A stretch of DNA of 64,000 nt. Source: Planococcus koreensis. GTDB taxonomy: Bacteria > Bacillota > Bacilli > Bacillales_A > Planococcaceae. Each line of letters begins with the position of its first letter. Position 1 is the stretch's first letter. The DNA is taken from contig NZ_RQII01000040.1 in the NCBI RefSeq assembly GCF_004761975.1, positions 1 to 64,000 on the forward strand, read 5' to 3'. Made by a program: the position numbers and the translations under genes. Positions 33,712-42,660 of the stretch are shown piece after piece. Below the pieces are notes generated by a model, which saw only the letters and a program-made list of their open reading frames with translations, was not told where the DNA came from and did not search any database.

Positions 33712-34117
33712 AAGTTGATCTCTCCATTCCATTTGGATTATTGTCCATTGTCTAGGTTGTCTGCTCCATAGAGACTGGATTTTTCATCTGCATGTACTTT
33801 TGAGAAAGGACCCCTTTCAGTGTCATTGTATAAAGCAGCTGCAACGTTTATATTGGAATTTCTCTCGTGATTCTCGCTAAAAGCGCTGAAAGAAAACAAT
33901 AGTCCGAGACAGCATAACCAAAAATTAGATTAAATTTTAAAAAATGTAAAATGATATAAATATGATATCAACTGTTGTGAGTATACATCCTAAATCAAAA
34001 AAATACTACAGTTTTTTGAATATTTAAATAAATATAAACAATTTGACTCACAGGCATAGTATAATGGAAGTGAAAATACATAGCCGCTCTTAAATCCAAT
34101 CGAAAGAAGGTATTGGA
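33712..34117. other. Long leader and intergenic region before 33711 and 34118
   Basis: About 260 bases lie between the shared promoter box (33980-34008) and the start at 33711. This leader resembles that of the paralog at 36378 (GGTC, CTCAAA, and an identical ATGGAATGGAGAGA just before each start), so the gene and its leader were duplicated together. No further gene seen. Confidence 0.5.
33980..34008 (-). promoter_or_regulatory. Shared promoter box, copy 2
   Basis: Minus strand TAGTAT (34003-34008), 17 bp with TTTTTTGATTT, TATACT (33980-33985). Just upstream, ATTTAAATATTCAAAAAACT is shared with copy 3. Confidence 0.6.
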
Positions 34118-34618
34118 ATGGAGCAAAGAATCCAGAAAATCGTAGCCAATCTATGGTTTGAGAAAGTGGCGGAGGAAGCGGCCCGCTATTATGTATCTAT
34201 TTTCAAAAACGCGAGCATCGGACGTATCCTTTATTATTCACAAGAAGGATTTGAAATCCATCACATGGCAGAAGGCACCGTCTTGACCGTTGAATTCACC
34301 TTGGAAGGCCAGAAATTCCTTGCGCTCAATGGCGATTCTGCATTCAAATTCACTGAAGCGGTGTCGTTCATCATCAATTGTGAATCACAGGAGGAAATCG
34401 ACTATTACTGGAACAGGTTGACTGTAGGGGGAGACGAAGAAGCGCAGAATTGCGGCTGGCTGAAAGACAAATTCGGCGTTTCCTGGCAGGTATCGCCAGT
34501 CCAATTGGATGACATGCTTGCAGACTCGGACCCTGAGCGGGTAAAGCGGGTCACAAAGGTGATGCTGGAGATGAAGAAGCTGGACTTGGCGGAATTGCAG
34601 AAAGCATTTGAAGGATGA
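34118..34618 (+). CDS. VOC family protein (PhnB-like)
   Basis: 166-aa glyoxalase/bleomycin-resistance-fold protein of the PhnB/3-dmu-9_3-mt type: ANLWFEKVAEEAARYYVSIF at the start, LEGQKFLALNGD in the middle and CGWLKDKFGVSWQVSP at the end. Members bind metals or small molecules; no activity can be assigned. ATG 34118 follows GAAAGAAGGTATTGG. Unlike the PhnB-like protein at 46687 in detail. Confidence 0.87.
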   Translation: MEQRIQKIVANLWFEKVAEEAARYYVSIFKNASIGRILYYSQEGFEIHHMAEGTVLTVEFTLEGQKFLALNGDSAFKFTEAVSFIINCESQEEIDYYWNRLTVGGDEEAQNCGWLKDKFGVSWQVSPVQLDDMLADSDPERVKRVTKVMLEMKKLDLAELQKAFEG

Positions 34619-34700
34619 AGGGTAAATAGGAGCGGCTATTTTTAGTCAGGTTGAACTGCAGCCGGTAAAATGGAATCCGTTGTTAACAGGAGTGATTTCC

Positions 34701-35762
34701 GTGGCAAAGAAAATACTGATTTTTGGCGTTGGCCCTTTCGGCAGCTTGTTTGCGGAAAGGTTGAAGGAAGCCGGGCACGATATCGCCGTGCTTGACCACG
34801 GCGAACGGCAAGAAGACTTGAAACGCTTCGGCATCGTAATCGAAAATACGGCAACAGGGGAAACTACGGTTACACAAGTGCCGGTTGTCGACAGCTTCGA
34901 TCCGGAAGCGTATTACGACCTTGTCATCGTACCGATGCGGAAAAACAAAGTGATTGAAATTCTGCCAACCCTCGCGGCGAATAAAAAAGTGCCTACTTTC
35001 CTGTTCATGATGAATAATGCAGAAGGGCAAGATCGGCTGGTTCGTGCATTGGGGCAAGAGCGCGTAGTTTCCGGTTTTCCATTTCCAGGAGGCTATCGGC
35101 AAGGGCATACCATCCGTATGCTGCCGGTCGACGAACATCACAAGTGGACCTTGCCAATCGGCGAAGTCGATGGGCGTACCATTCCAAGAACACTTGAAGT
35201 CAAGGCAGTTCTGGAATCGATGCGCGGCTTTAAAGTGGAGATCCGGGATGATATTGACGACTGGCTGAAAACGCATGTCGCGCTTCTTGTGCCGACGCTG
35301 GCGCAAGCCGTCTACGCATGCGACACCGATTTGGAGCGCTTTGCAGCGACGCGTGATGCCCGCGTATTGTGCATCCGAGCGCTGAGGGAATCGTTCGGGG
35401 CATTGCGTAAAGCAGGAGTGGAGATTACGCCGCCGGGCTTGCGTGCATTTGAGATGATTCCAGAACCGCTGCTTGTGCTGATGCTCGCAAAACTGGCACG
35501 GAGCGAAACCTTCGAAAACAGTTTGGGACACTTGAAATCCGTGCCGGACGAAGTAAAGCAGCTGACTGACGAATTTTACGAATTGATCGAACCGGCCGGC
35601 TTGGAGACGCCTGCGCTGGATATACTGTCCCGATACAGTTATACGGACAAAGCTCCGTTGCCTTACGGCTTGAAAGAATACCCTCTCCAATGGAAAGGGG
35701 TATACGCCATTGCATTCGGAGCCGTTGCAGCAGCCGGTATTTACAAAGCGATGAAAAAATAA
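34701..35762 (+). CDS. Ketopantoate reductase-like (ApbA/PanE) oxidoreductase
   Basis: 353 aa. N-terminal Rossmann fold (ILIFGVGPFGSLFAERLKEAGHDIAVLDHG) and C-terminal helical ApbA-like domain, then a hydrophobic C-terminal segment (KGVYAIAFGAVAAAGIYKAMKK) that may anchor it. The basic Arg/Lys residues after the second strand favour NADP(H). Longer than typical PanE (about 300 aa), so a different substrate is likely. GTG start at 34701 is eight bases after AGGAG; the frame opens earlier at a TTG (34680) with no site. Confidence 0.83.
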   Translation: MAKKILIFGVGPFGSLFAERLKEAGHDIAVLDHGERQEDLKRFGIVIENTATGETTVTQVPVVDSFDPEAYYDLVIVPMRKNKVIEILPTLAANKKVPTFLFMMNNAEGQDRLVRALGQERVVSGFPFPGGYRQGHTIRMLPVDEHHKWTLPIGEVDGRTIPRTLEVKAVLESMRGFKVEIRDDIDDWLKTHVALLVPTLAQAVYACDTDLERFAATRDARVLCIRALRESFGALRKAGVEITPPGLRAFEMIPEPLLVLMLAKLARSETFENSLGHLKSVPDEVKQLTDEFYELIEPAGLETPALDILSRYSYTDKAPLPYGLKEYPLQWKGVYAIAFGAVAAAGIYKAMKK

Positions 35763-35808
35763 ATAAGCCCGCTTTCAAGGACACAGGTCCGGGAAGCGGG
35801 CTTATTTT
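35763..35808 (+). terminator. Terminator of the ApbA-like gene
   Basis: Stem AAGCCCGCTT (35765-35774) with AAGCGGGCTT (35794-35803), then ATTTTA. Confidence 0.82.
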
Positions 35809-35912
35809 AGCTGAATGCGGAAATCCAGAAGAAGTGATGTTGATGTCAAATAAGTATTTTAAATAAAACTAATAAGAAATCTTTTAGAGTGTGCAGCGAT
35901 TTAATGGCCAAG

Positions 35913-35951
35913 AAAAAACTGAACTCTTTAGAGAGAGCTCAGTTTTTTCTT
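35913..35951. terminator. Terminator of the 35968 gene
   Basis: AAAAAACTGA (35913-35922) pairs with TCAGTTTTTT (35939-35948). Confidence 0.85.
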
Positions 35952-35967
35952 TTCTTGTTAACTTGCA

Positions 35968-36378
35968 TTAATGGCGGTCATAGTGCCGCTTTTTGTCGAA
36001 GAAATAATGGAATTTGCCGTGTTTGTAAGTGTATTTCCCTAGTTTATGGAAATGGTCACGGTGTTTGTAATAGAATTTGCCGTCTTTGTGATAGTATTTG
36101 CCATGTTTGAAGTAGCCTTTGTGATGGTGTTTGTATTTGTCTTTGTCGTGATAGCGTTTTTTGTCTTTACCGTCATCATCGTGATGGCGTTTTCTGTCTT
36201 TATCGTCATCGTCATCATCGTCATCATGGTGTTTTCTATTATCATCGCGGTCTCTGTATTTATCTTTGTCATGGTAACCGTCTTTATGGCCGTCGTCATG
36301 GTCTCCGCCTGCTAAAACTGTTGAAGAAGCACCAAAGATCAAGAAAAGAGCCATTAAGATTGTAAAATATTTCTTCAT
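35968..36378 (-). CDS. Secreted His/Asp/Lys-rich repeat protein, unknown (family S, member 3)
   Basis: 136 aa. Signal peptide MKKYFTILMALFLIFGASS..LAG, acidic-basic low-complexity region with an eight-Asp run, then short repeats of the form HGKYYHK / DGKFYYK / LGKYTYK / HGKFHYF. No Cys and no known domain. Strong resemblance in signal peptide, composition and leader to 33382-33711. ATG 36378 preceded by GGAGAGAGAGAAT. Probable surface or matrix protein that binds metal ions. Confidence 0.75.
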   Translation of the reverse strand: MKKYFTILMALFLIFGASSTVLAGGDHDDGHKDGYHDKDKYRDRDDNRKHHDDDDDDDDKDRKRHHDDDGKDKKRYHDKDKYKHHHKGYFKHGKYYHKDGKFYYKHRDHFHKLGKYTYKHGKFHYFFDKKRHYDRH

Positions 36379-36795
36379 ATTCTCTCTCTCCATTCCATAA
36401 TTAGATTTGGTTTTATCCTCTAGGCTTAAGTGGCACAGAGTCTTAAACTTTCATCATTATGCACTTTGAGGGAATAAGACCTCCTTTAAACATTGTTTAA
36501 ATAATAACTCATCGGTGTGATGAATTAAGGTAATAATATGATCTTCATGAGGTCATTCTATAATAAATATCAAAAATTACTATAGTTTTTGAATATTTAA
36601 ATAAAAAAGTTTTTTCAATATTATAGAAAAACAAAACGGCCCATAAGATGCAGATTTATCCTTGAAATTTATATAGAGAAATAAGGTTAATATCGATGTG
36701 GATTTCATTTTATGGAGATCAGGGTGCCTTGAACTTATGCTATTATGAAGCTAGTTGTATAATATATCCATTTTATTGCAGGAAGGAATTTAGTT
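36379..36795. other. AT-rich intergenic region with leader and promoter box
   Basis: Holds the 5' leader of the 36378 gene, including AAAGGAGGTC at about 36475-36484 followed by short frames of about 10-13 codons, the shared promoter box copy 3, and the promoter region of the 36796 gene. No additional gene supported. Confidence 0.45.
36555..36582 (-). promoter_or_regulatory. Shared promoter box, copy 3
   Basis: Minus strand TAGTAA (36577-36582), 16 bp with TTTTTGATATTT, TAGAAT (36555-36560), with the same upstream ATTTAAATATTCAAAAACT as copy 2. Confidence 0.55.
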
Positions 36796-37926
36796 ATGGA
36801 TTTTAAATCAAGAATCATCGAAGCAGTGACGTCAGCTGAAAAAGAAATCAAGCGTGTAGTGGATGGCCATGAATTGACCATTAAACGCCAAAAAGAAGAG
36901 ATAGAAGAACTTCGGCAATATGCAAGCCAGGCAGAAGAAATAGAGCGGCTGCAAAAAGAAGTTCAAGAGCTAAGAAAACAGTTGAGAGTTAGTGAAGGGG
37001 AAAACTTACTGCTGCAAGTACGCTTGGATTTAGAAGCCGCTAAAGAAAAGAAAAAAACCTCTTCCGAGCTTGTAACGCTCACAGCAAAAGAAAACCCGCC
37101 AACTAAAATTTCACAGGAAACGGTGGACAAGCGTGATACCGAAGATGAATGGGAAGATACGCTCCTGCAGGTAAGGAGGGATTTGGAAGCGGCAAATGAA
37201 AAGAAACAGCGGGAAAAGACGTATTATGAAAATTCAAGTTCCACTGGTTCATTTGCAGCAACTGATCTTTCTGCAATAAGTGGTTCTGTAAAGCCCGCGA
37301 TTTACCGCTATAAAGTGAATGTCATTGATGGAACATCCCTTGAAACATTCATACGAAAATATAACTTAGTTGAGCGAGACGCCATATTGCCTCTATATGA
37401 AACGAAAAACTCACGTGAGATTTACTTGTATACAGAAGTGGAAACCATCTTTATCGATTTATTGCTAAAAGAAATATATATGGTGAAGGATGAATTTGAT
37501 AAGCTGCAAGCAAGGTATTCGCCATTGGTTCTGAAGCATAGGCAACTTACGGCTATAAAGCACCCTGTCCGAGAAAAACAAAGTGCCGATACAGCAGGAA
37601 TTCAGTGGGGGTCAATTGATGCGAAGCCATCTTTTTTAAAGGATCCAATCGAAGATTCGCTGTTCAGTGAGCAAAGCGAATTGAACAAAATGGGGTATCG
37701 GATTAGCGGCATCACAAGAGAAGAAAGATGGGAAGTTCTTAGAAGGGCGATTCCGGCATTAGGATTAAAGAAAGTGGTCAATATCATCAGCGCAAATGTG
37801 AGGTTAAGAAAAAGACAGAAAAATGGTGAGCAGAAATACCAGTACGCTATCACGGAATGGGAATATGACCTTAGTCAACTTAAGAAAAAGTATTATTATG
37901 ACGGATTTAAATGGCCTGAGAGTTAA
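36796..37926 (+). CDS. Coiled-coil protein with an internal duplication, unknown function
   Basis: 376 aa. Residues 10-90 and 120-140 are heptad-rich coiled coil; the segment LLQVRxDLEAAxEKK occurs twice (72-88 and 123-139, 51 residues apart). A middle domain (about 168-250) follows, and a compact helical C-terminal domain (about 293-370: LNKMGYRISGITREERWEVL, then ALGLKKVVN, WEYDLSQLKKKYY). I recognise no family; the C-terminal pattern looks like a small helical module but I cannot name it. AT-rich compared with most of the window, suggesting recent acquisition. ATG 36796 follows GGAAGGAATTTAGTT. Monocistronic with its own strong terminator. Confidence 0.8.
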   Translation: MDFKSRIIEAVTSAEKEIKRVVDGHELTIKRQKEEIEELRQYASQAEEIERLQKEVQELRKQLRVSEGENLLLQVRLDLEAAKEKKKTSSELVTLTAKENPPTKISQETVDKRDTEDEWEDTLLQVRRDLEAANEKKQREKTYYENSSSTGSFAATDLSAISGSVKPAIYRYKVNVIDGTSLETFIRKYNLVERDAILPLYETKNSREIYLYTEVETIFIDLLLKEIYMVKDEFDKLQARYSPLVLKHRQLTAIKHPVREKQSADTAGIQWGSIDAKPSFLKDPIEDSLFSEQSELNKMGYRISGITREERWEVLRRAIPALGLKKVVNIISANVRLRKRQKNGEQKYQYAITEWEYDLSQLKKKYYYDGFKWPES

Positions 37927-38010
37927 ATTGATTGTAAAATCTTCATATTTAACGCCGCAAAAAATTAACGAACACCCTATTTAAAAAGAACTGCCAGGAG
38001 AAAATGCGCC

Positions 38011-38059
38011 AAAATAAAAATAACTGCCCTGTAAATAAGGGGCAGTTATTTTTATTTTG
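38011..38059. terminator. Bidirectional terminator, 36796 gene / msrAB
   Basis: Stem AAAAATAACTGCCC (38016-38029) with GGGCAGTTATTTTT (38040-38053). Confidence 0.92.
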
Positions 38060-39193
38060 TTATTGCAGCATGCCTTCCAAATAGCCGTATCCTTTCTGTT
38101 TCATCTCATCTTGCGGGATGAAAAGAAGAGAGGCGCTGTTGAGGCAATAGCGCAAACCGCCTTTGTCTGCCGGGCCGTCATCAAAAACATGCCCAAGATG
38201 GCTGTCGCCTGAGCGGCTGCGCACTTCAATCCGTGTTCCCAAAAAACCATTCTCTTCGTGTTCAGTCACGACAGCAGGCTCAATCGGTTTTGTGAAGCTT
38301 GGCCAGCCGGTTTTTGAATCGTATTTGTCTTTTGAAGAGAACAGTGGTTCACCGGTTGTGATGTCCACATAAATCCCAGGTTCGTAATTATCCCAGTATT
38401 CATTGGAATAAGCCTTTTCAGTGTCATCTTTCTGTGTAACATTGTATTGAATTTCAGTTAGCTGTGCCTTCAGTTCATCGTCGCTTGGTTTTGGGTAGAT
38501 CGCCGGATCGATTAAAGCCGGAACTTCCTGGTCTTCAAGCGAGTCGAACTCAACGTGGCAATAGCCGTCCGGATTTTTCTCGAGGTAATCCTGGTGGTAT
38601 TCTTCCGCAAGGTAATAATGAACAAGCGGCTCGACTTCTGTAACAATCGGATCGTCGTATTTATCCACTTCACCAGCCATGACTTTTTCAATGACAGCGC
38701 GGTCTGCTTCATCTTTATAGTAAACACCGGTGCGGTATTGTTCGCCGCGGTCATTGCCTTGCTGGTTCAAGAGCGTTGGGTCGATGATCATGAAATAATG
38801 CGACAGCAGCTTCTCCAAATCGACACGTTCCGGGTCATAGCGTACATGGACTGTTTCCGCGTGTCCGGAATTCCGGCGCGTCACATCTTCATAGGAGGGG
38901 TTTTCCGTATCGCCGTTGGCATAGCCGGAGGTGACATCATAAACGCCGTAAACCCTTGCCATATAAGCTTCGACTCCCCAGAAGCAGCCTCCCGCAAGCC
39001 AGATTTCTTCCAAGTTCGCGGTATCGAAGTCCAGATCCTTATTTGGGTTGTCCGGGAAAGGGGAGGCGGATGCTGCATTATCGCCGCTGTTGCCCGTGCT
39101 GCCTGCGGTCTCAGTCAGTGGATTCGAACATCCGGACAATACGAGGAGCAGAAACAGGAAGAAAAGAAGGGATGAAAAACGTTTGATATTCAT
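38060..39193 (-). CDS. msrAB: Lipoprotein MsrA-MsrB methionine sulfoxide reductase fusion
   Basis: 377 aa: signal peptide with lipobox LSGC (Cys22), linker, MsrA domain (about 62-215, catalytic Cys70 in [10 protein letters not shown]), then MsrB domain (about 235-370, [16 protein letters not shown] and catalytic Cys350 in RYCLNSASL). MsrA handles S- and MsrB R-methionine sulfoxide, so the fusion repairs both in surface proteins. The MsrB zinc-site CxxC pairs are not seen. It lies 18 bp after the TlpA-like thiol lipoprotein, which probably recycles its cysteines. Confidence 0.93.
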   Translation of the reverse strand: MNIKRFSSLLFFLFLLLVLSGCSNPLTETAGSTGNSGDNAASASPFPDNPNKDLDFDTANLEEIWLAGGCFWGVEAYMARVYGVYDVTSGYANGDTENPSYEDVTRRNSGHAETVHVRYDPERVDLEKLLSHYFMIIDPTLLNQQGNDRGEQYRTGVYYKDEADRAVIEKVMAGEVDKYDDPIVTEVEPLVHYYLAEEYHQDYLEKNPDGYCHVEFDSLEDQEVPALIDPAIYPKPSDDELKAQLTEIQYNVTQKDDTEKAYSNEYWDNYEPGIYVDITTGEPLFSSKDKYDSKTGWPSFTKPIEPAVVTEHEENGFLGTRIEVRSRSGDSHLGHVFDDGPADKGGLRYCLNSASLLFIPQDEMKQKGYGYLEGMLQ

Positions 39194-39211
39194 TGGGATG
39201 TCCGCCTTTCG

Positions 39212-39718
39212 TTATTGAATGGTATCGAATGTTTCTCTTATTTGTTCGTTGCTGAAATGGCCAGGCGAGCTTTTGACAAGTACACCGTCCGAGCCAATAT
39301 AGACAGATGTTGGATAGGCCAGTACGCCATAATCTTCAAAGACAGGGCCTCCTTCATCCAAAAGGACTTGCACGTTCTCAGTGTTTTCAACGCCTTCGAA
39401 CCATTTCTTGAATGATTCGCTGTTCTTTTCAGCATTCGAACTTGGCGAAACGATGGACAATACAGCAAAGTCGTTTTCTTCACCAGCCAGTTCATTCAAT
39501 TCGCTCATGCCGGCAAGGCAGATCGAGCACCAGGAAGCCCAGAACTTGATATAGACTTTTTGGCCTTCGTATTCGGAGAGTTTATGGCTTTGCCCATTTA
39601 TATCGACAAGTTCGAAATCAGGGGCCGCATCTCCATTATTTGCACTGGGTGCCGATGAACAGCCCGCTAATGCCAGAACGAAAGCCGCAAGCAGCAATAT
39701 TCTTATCTGTATATTCAT
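39212..39718 (-). CDS. TlpA-like thiol-disulfide lipoprotein
   Basis: 168 aa: lipobox LAGC (Cys20), thioredoxin/TlpA fold with FWASWCSIC (Cys64, Cys67) and the cis-Pro in YGVLAYPTSVYIG. Outside the membrane it would reduce partners; co-transcription with msrAB points to MsrAB as the partner, as in the pneumococcal Etrx/MsrAB2 system. The CcdA-type membrane electron carrier needed in that system is not nearby. ATG 39718 gives a normal signal peptide and has AGAGGATG ahead; longer frames lack this. Confidence 0.9.
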   Translation of the reverse strand: MNIQIRILLLAAFVLALAGCSSAPSANNGDAAPDFELVDINGQSHKLSEYEGQKVYIKFWASWCSICLAGMSELNELAGEENDFAVLSIVSPSSNAEKNSESFKKWFEGVENTENVQVLLDEGGPVFEDYGVLAYPTSVYIGSDGVLVKSSPGHFSNEQIRETFDTIQ

Positions 39719-39916
39719 CGCAATCATCCTCTGCAAAAGAAGCCCGATAGCTGCAGCTTCGTAGTTTACTTTCATCATATAGCCGAATTGTCAGAAAATA
39801 CATTGAAGACCCTCCAATAAACAAAAGAAGAGGCTATTTTAAGGCGGAATCGTGAAATTATCCTCAAAGAAACATAATACGTACCTATTAAACGCAGCAG
39901 ACATTCATTTAGATCA

Positions 39917-39966
39917 TTAAAAAGCCAGCCGATCGATTTCAATAATCACTGGAATCGAGTGGCTGG
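39917..39966 (-). terminator. Terminator of the alpha/beta hydrolase gene
   Basis: GCCAGCC...GATTTC pairs with GAATC...GGCTGGC, T5 on the minus strand. Confidence 0.82.
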
Positions 39967-39972
39967 CGGAGA

Positions 39973-40812
39973 TTATTCGTATTCGAATTTCGCTGAATCC
40001 GGACCCAGCCAGACGTCATCGATGAAAGTGGTGATTTCTTTGGCGACATTTTTAGGATCTTCCCAATACAGCATATGGCCGAGCTGTGGGAAAACGGTAA
40101 GACGGGCATCTGTGATGGCGCTCGCCAGTTTTTCCTGGTCTTTTCGTGAAGCGATGGTGTCTTTGCCGCCGCAGACGATAAGCGCAGATGCTTTTACTAG
40201 ATGAAGCTGATCTGGAAATTTCTCTTTCAGCAAAGCTTCGCTAGCTTCTCTCCATACGCGTGCAGGCACTTTTTGCGATTCGCTGAACATCATCTCCAGA
40301 AAATCAACAGGTACGGGTTTGATGAAAAGTCCCTCTGTGAAACTTCTGATAAACGCCAAACTGACGGGGTCGCTTAAACGGGACAACGTGGATTCCTGTG
40401 TTCTGACAATATCCGGCTTGTCGCCAAGAGCGGAAGGGACGCCCACCAGGATAAGTCCAAGAACCCGCTTAGGATGGCGGGCAGCGAATTTCCTTGCAGC
40501 AAACCCACCGCTGGATGCCCCTAGAATAAAAGCTTTCCGGATGCCCATTGCATTCATGAACTGCCGCAAGTCCGCTTCAAAATCCTGCGTCTTGTACGTC
40601 ATGCCAGGCAGATCAATGCCGTCATGTCCGCGTTGTGTAAAAGCGATAGCCCGAATCCGGCTTGGGAAATGCTCGAACAGCCCTTCAAACGAGCGGCAGG
40701 AATCGCCGAGCCCATGCAGCAAAATCATCGGAATGCCAAGCGGATCGCCGGCTTCTATATAAGAAATTTTTCTGTTATTCGGCAAGGTTATTTCTTTGAG
40801 TTCTAATACCAA
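39973..40812 (-). CDS. Alpha/beta hydrolase
   Basis: 279 aa. ILLHGLGDSCRSFEG, nucleophile elbow GASSGGFAAR, then CGGKDTI for the Asp and LGHMLYWEDP for the His. Cytoplasmic esterase-like enzyme, substrate unknown. TTG start at 40812 after GAAGGGAGTGGAATCTA. Fifteen bases past the DUF4097 gene stop, so the two are likely co-transcribed. Confidence 0.87.
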   Translation of the reverse strand: MVLELKEITLPNNRKISYIEAGDPLGIPMILLHGLGDSCRSFEGLFEHFPSRIRAIAFTQRGHDGIDLPGMTYKTQDFEADLRQFMNAMGIRKAFILGASSGGFAARKFAARHPKRVLGLILVGVPSALGDKPDIVRTQESTLSRLSDPVSLAFIRSFTEGLFIKPVPVDFLEMMFSESQKVPARVWREASEALLKEKFPDQLHLVKASALIVCGGKDTIASRKDQEKLASAITDARLTVFPQLGHMLYWEDPKNVAKEITTFIDDVWLGPDSAKFEYE

Positions 40813-40827
40813 TAGATTCCACTCCCT

Positions 40828-41667
40828 TCAATCCACCACGATGCGGCCATTTTTTGTTGAAAGTTTGATAAGCACATCTCCGCTGCCGAAGCTGACTTGT
40901 CCAGAATTGCGTCCGAATACTTCCAGGCGTCCATTTTCAACACGCGCCTGGATGCGGGCGTTGGCAGGTTCGTTTTTGGTATGGATTTCAATACGGCCAT
41001 TATTCGTTTCAAAGTCGACAGGGAAATCGAGCGTGTCAGTGGTCAATTCGATGCGCCCGTTATTTGCTTTGGCCTGCAGCTCGCCTGACACATCCGTGAA
41101 AATGATGCGTCCATTCGATGAGCGGACAGTCATGTCAGCGTCCATTTTTGCCAAATCGATTGCGCCGTTAGCTGTTTCGATATTGACGGCATCACTTTCG
41201 ACCGCTTGCAAATCGATGCGCCCATTATCCGCTTCAAGGGATAGGTCAGCAACCCGAATATCTTGCGCTTGAATCGTTCCGTTATTGCTGTCTACGATGA
41301 GCGATTCCAAACCTTCCTCAGGCACATAGACTTGCAGCGAATAGGAGCGGTGGAAGCCGAAAACGAAAAAGCGGGAACGATCTTCGACTTCTATAAGCAA
41401 GCGGCCGCCAGAAATATCTGTTTTCAATATGAAATCCTCGCTATTTCCTGTCAGCACGATGCGGGAAGTACCGTCAGTGCTCGGCAGAAAGTCCACCCGG
41501 GAATTTTCCACTATGATTTCCATATCCTCGATTTCTGCATCGAAGGTCTTCTCCTCCAGCACTTCCTGTTCTGCCGAATCTGAATTGTAGATGGCATATA
41601 GGATTGCAATGGAAACGATTAAAAAGAGAGCAGTTGCAATAAGCAAAACCTTGATCAATGTTTTCAT
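40828..41667 (-). CDS. DUF4097 beta-repeat membrane-anchored protein
   Basis: 279 aa: N-terminal membrane helix (about 5-27) and an outside domain made of about 20-residue beta repeats with N-G-R/T-I motifs (SNNGTIQAQD, ADNGRIDLQ, SSNGRIIFTD, ANNGRIELTT, TNNGRIEIHT, KNGRIVVD), typical of DUF4097 right-handed beta-helix-like proteins. In other Bacillales, DUF4097 proteins sit in envelope-stress (Lia, ECF) loci. ATG 41667 follows AAAGGAGAATCCAGCC. Confidence 0.87.
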   Translation of the reverse strand: MKTLIKVLLIATALFLIVSIAILYAIYNSDSAEQEVLEEKTFDAEIEDMEIIVENSRVDFLPSTDGTSRIVLTGNSEDFILKTDISGGRLLIEVEDRSRFFVFGFHRSYSLQVYVPEEGLESLIVDSNNGTIQAQDIRVADLSLEADNGRIDLQAVESDAVNIETANGAIDLAKMDADMTVRSSNGRIIFTDVSGELQAKANNGRIELTTDTLDFPVDFETNNGRIEIHTKNEPANARIQARVENGRLEVFGRNSGQVSFGSGDVLIKLSTKNGRIVVD

Positions 41668-41794
41668 GGCTGGATTCTCCTTTCTTCAACAAAACATGTG
41701 CGCTATTGTACAAGGCGACAGGGGATTTCCAAAGTTTGTTGAATACTTACAATAAGAACAAGAGAAAAAAGGCAATGCGGAAGGAAGGATAATC

Positions 41795-42400
41795 ATGGAA
41801 TCTGTGCAGAACAGACGGGCGATTGCCGTAGAACGGATTGTCTGGTGGTCAGTGCAAGCCTCTTTGCTGATAGGCATCTATTATATGTACAGCCAAAACA
41901 ATGGAACGAAGGTATTTATGGGCTTTCTGACCATTGGTGTCATGGTAGCCATCGCACTTGTGCAAAGGCGCTTCCAGTATCCGCTGCCATCCATTTTCGC
42001 AAGTATTGTCTATGGCTTCGTCTTTTTTTCGGTCGTTGTCGGAACGTTCGGCGGAGGGTATAAAATCAATCATTTCGACGATTTCCTCCACATATTCTCT
42101 GGCATTTGGATCGGCTATGCCAGCTGGCTCATATTCCGCCGGCTAATCCGCAACGGCGGTGCTGCCAATCTTCCGAACTCCTTTATCGCGCTTTACATGA
42201 TTTGTTTTTCGCTTGCGTCTGCGGCTGTTTGGGAATTGATGGAGTTTGCAGGCGATAAATTATTCAGTTTTACTGCACAGGGCCGAGATCCGGACGATAC
42301 GATGATCGATATGATCATGGGACTGATCGGCGGCTCAATCAGCGCGTTCGTTATCTTGAAATTGCGTGATAGAGGCAAGGGGAAAAGTGAATTAGAGTAG
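41795..42400 (+). CDS. DUF2238-like integral membrane protein
   Basis: 201 aa with five or six spans and conserved polar motifs inside them: HFDDFLHIFSGIWIG, AAVWELMEFAGDKLF and DDTMIDMIMGLIGG. These recur in the DUF2238 (YjdF/YjdJ-like) family; function unknown. ATG 41795 with GGAAGGATAATC. Confidence 0.8.
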   Translation: MESVQNRRAIAVERIVWWSVQASLLIGIYYMYSQNNGTKVFMGFLTIGVMVAIALVQRRFQYPLPSIFASIVYGFVFFSVVVGTFGGGYKINHFDDFLHIFSGIWIGYASWLIFRRLIRNGGAANLPNSFIALYMICFSLASAAVWELMEFAGDKLFSFTAQGRDPDDTMIDMIMGLIGGSISAFVILKLRDRGKGKSELE

Positions 42401-42527
42401 CAAATGAGCCGCGTCCTCCGACACCTTTTCTATGCTACTGATTTTACCATAAAAGTTTATGGATATCAGAAAAATCAGTTTATTTAAGGTGCTGATTGCT
42501 GTACTATTGATTAAAGGAAGTGATTTT

Positions 42528-42626
42528 ATGGAAGGTGTCTTCGCATTTTCACCCGTTATGATGGCTGCAGCAGTTCTAGTGATCGGCCTTATTGTCTTTT
42601 TCGTTTTTCGGAACCGTTCGAAGTGA
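42528..42626 (+). CDS. Small membrane protein (32 aa)
   Basis: 32 codons, one hydrophobic helix (PVMMAAAVLVIGLIVFFVF) ending RNRSK, a typical N-out/C-in small peptide. AAAGGAAGTGATTTT before ATG 42528. It lies 34 bases before the SRPBCC gene and could share its transcript. About the same size as the 8906 ORF but not alike in sequence. Confidence 0.65.
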   Translation: MEGVFAFSPVMMAAAVLVIGLIVFFVFRNRSK

Positions 42627-42660
42627 TGCAGAGATTTTCAGGCAAGAGGAGGATGCCGTA

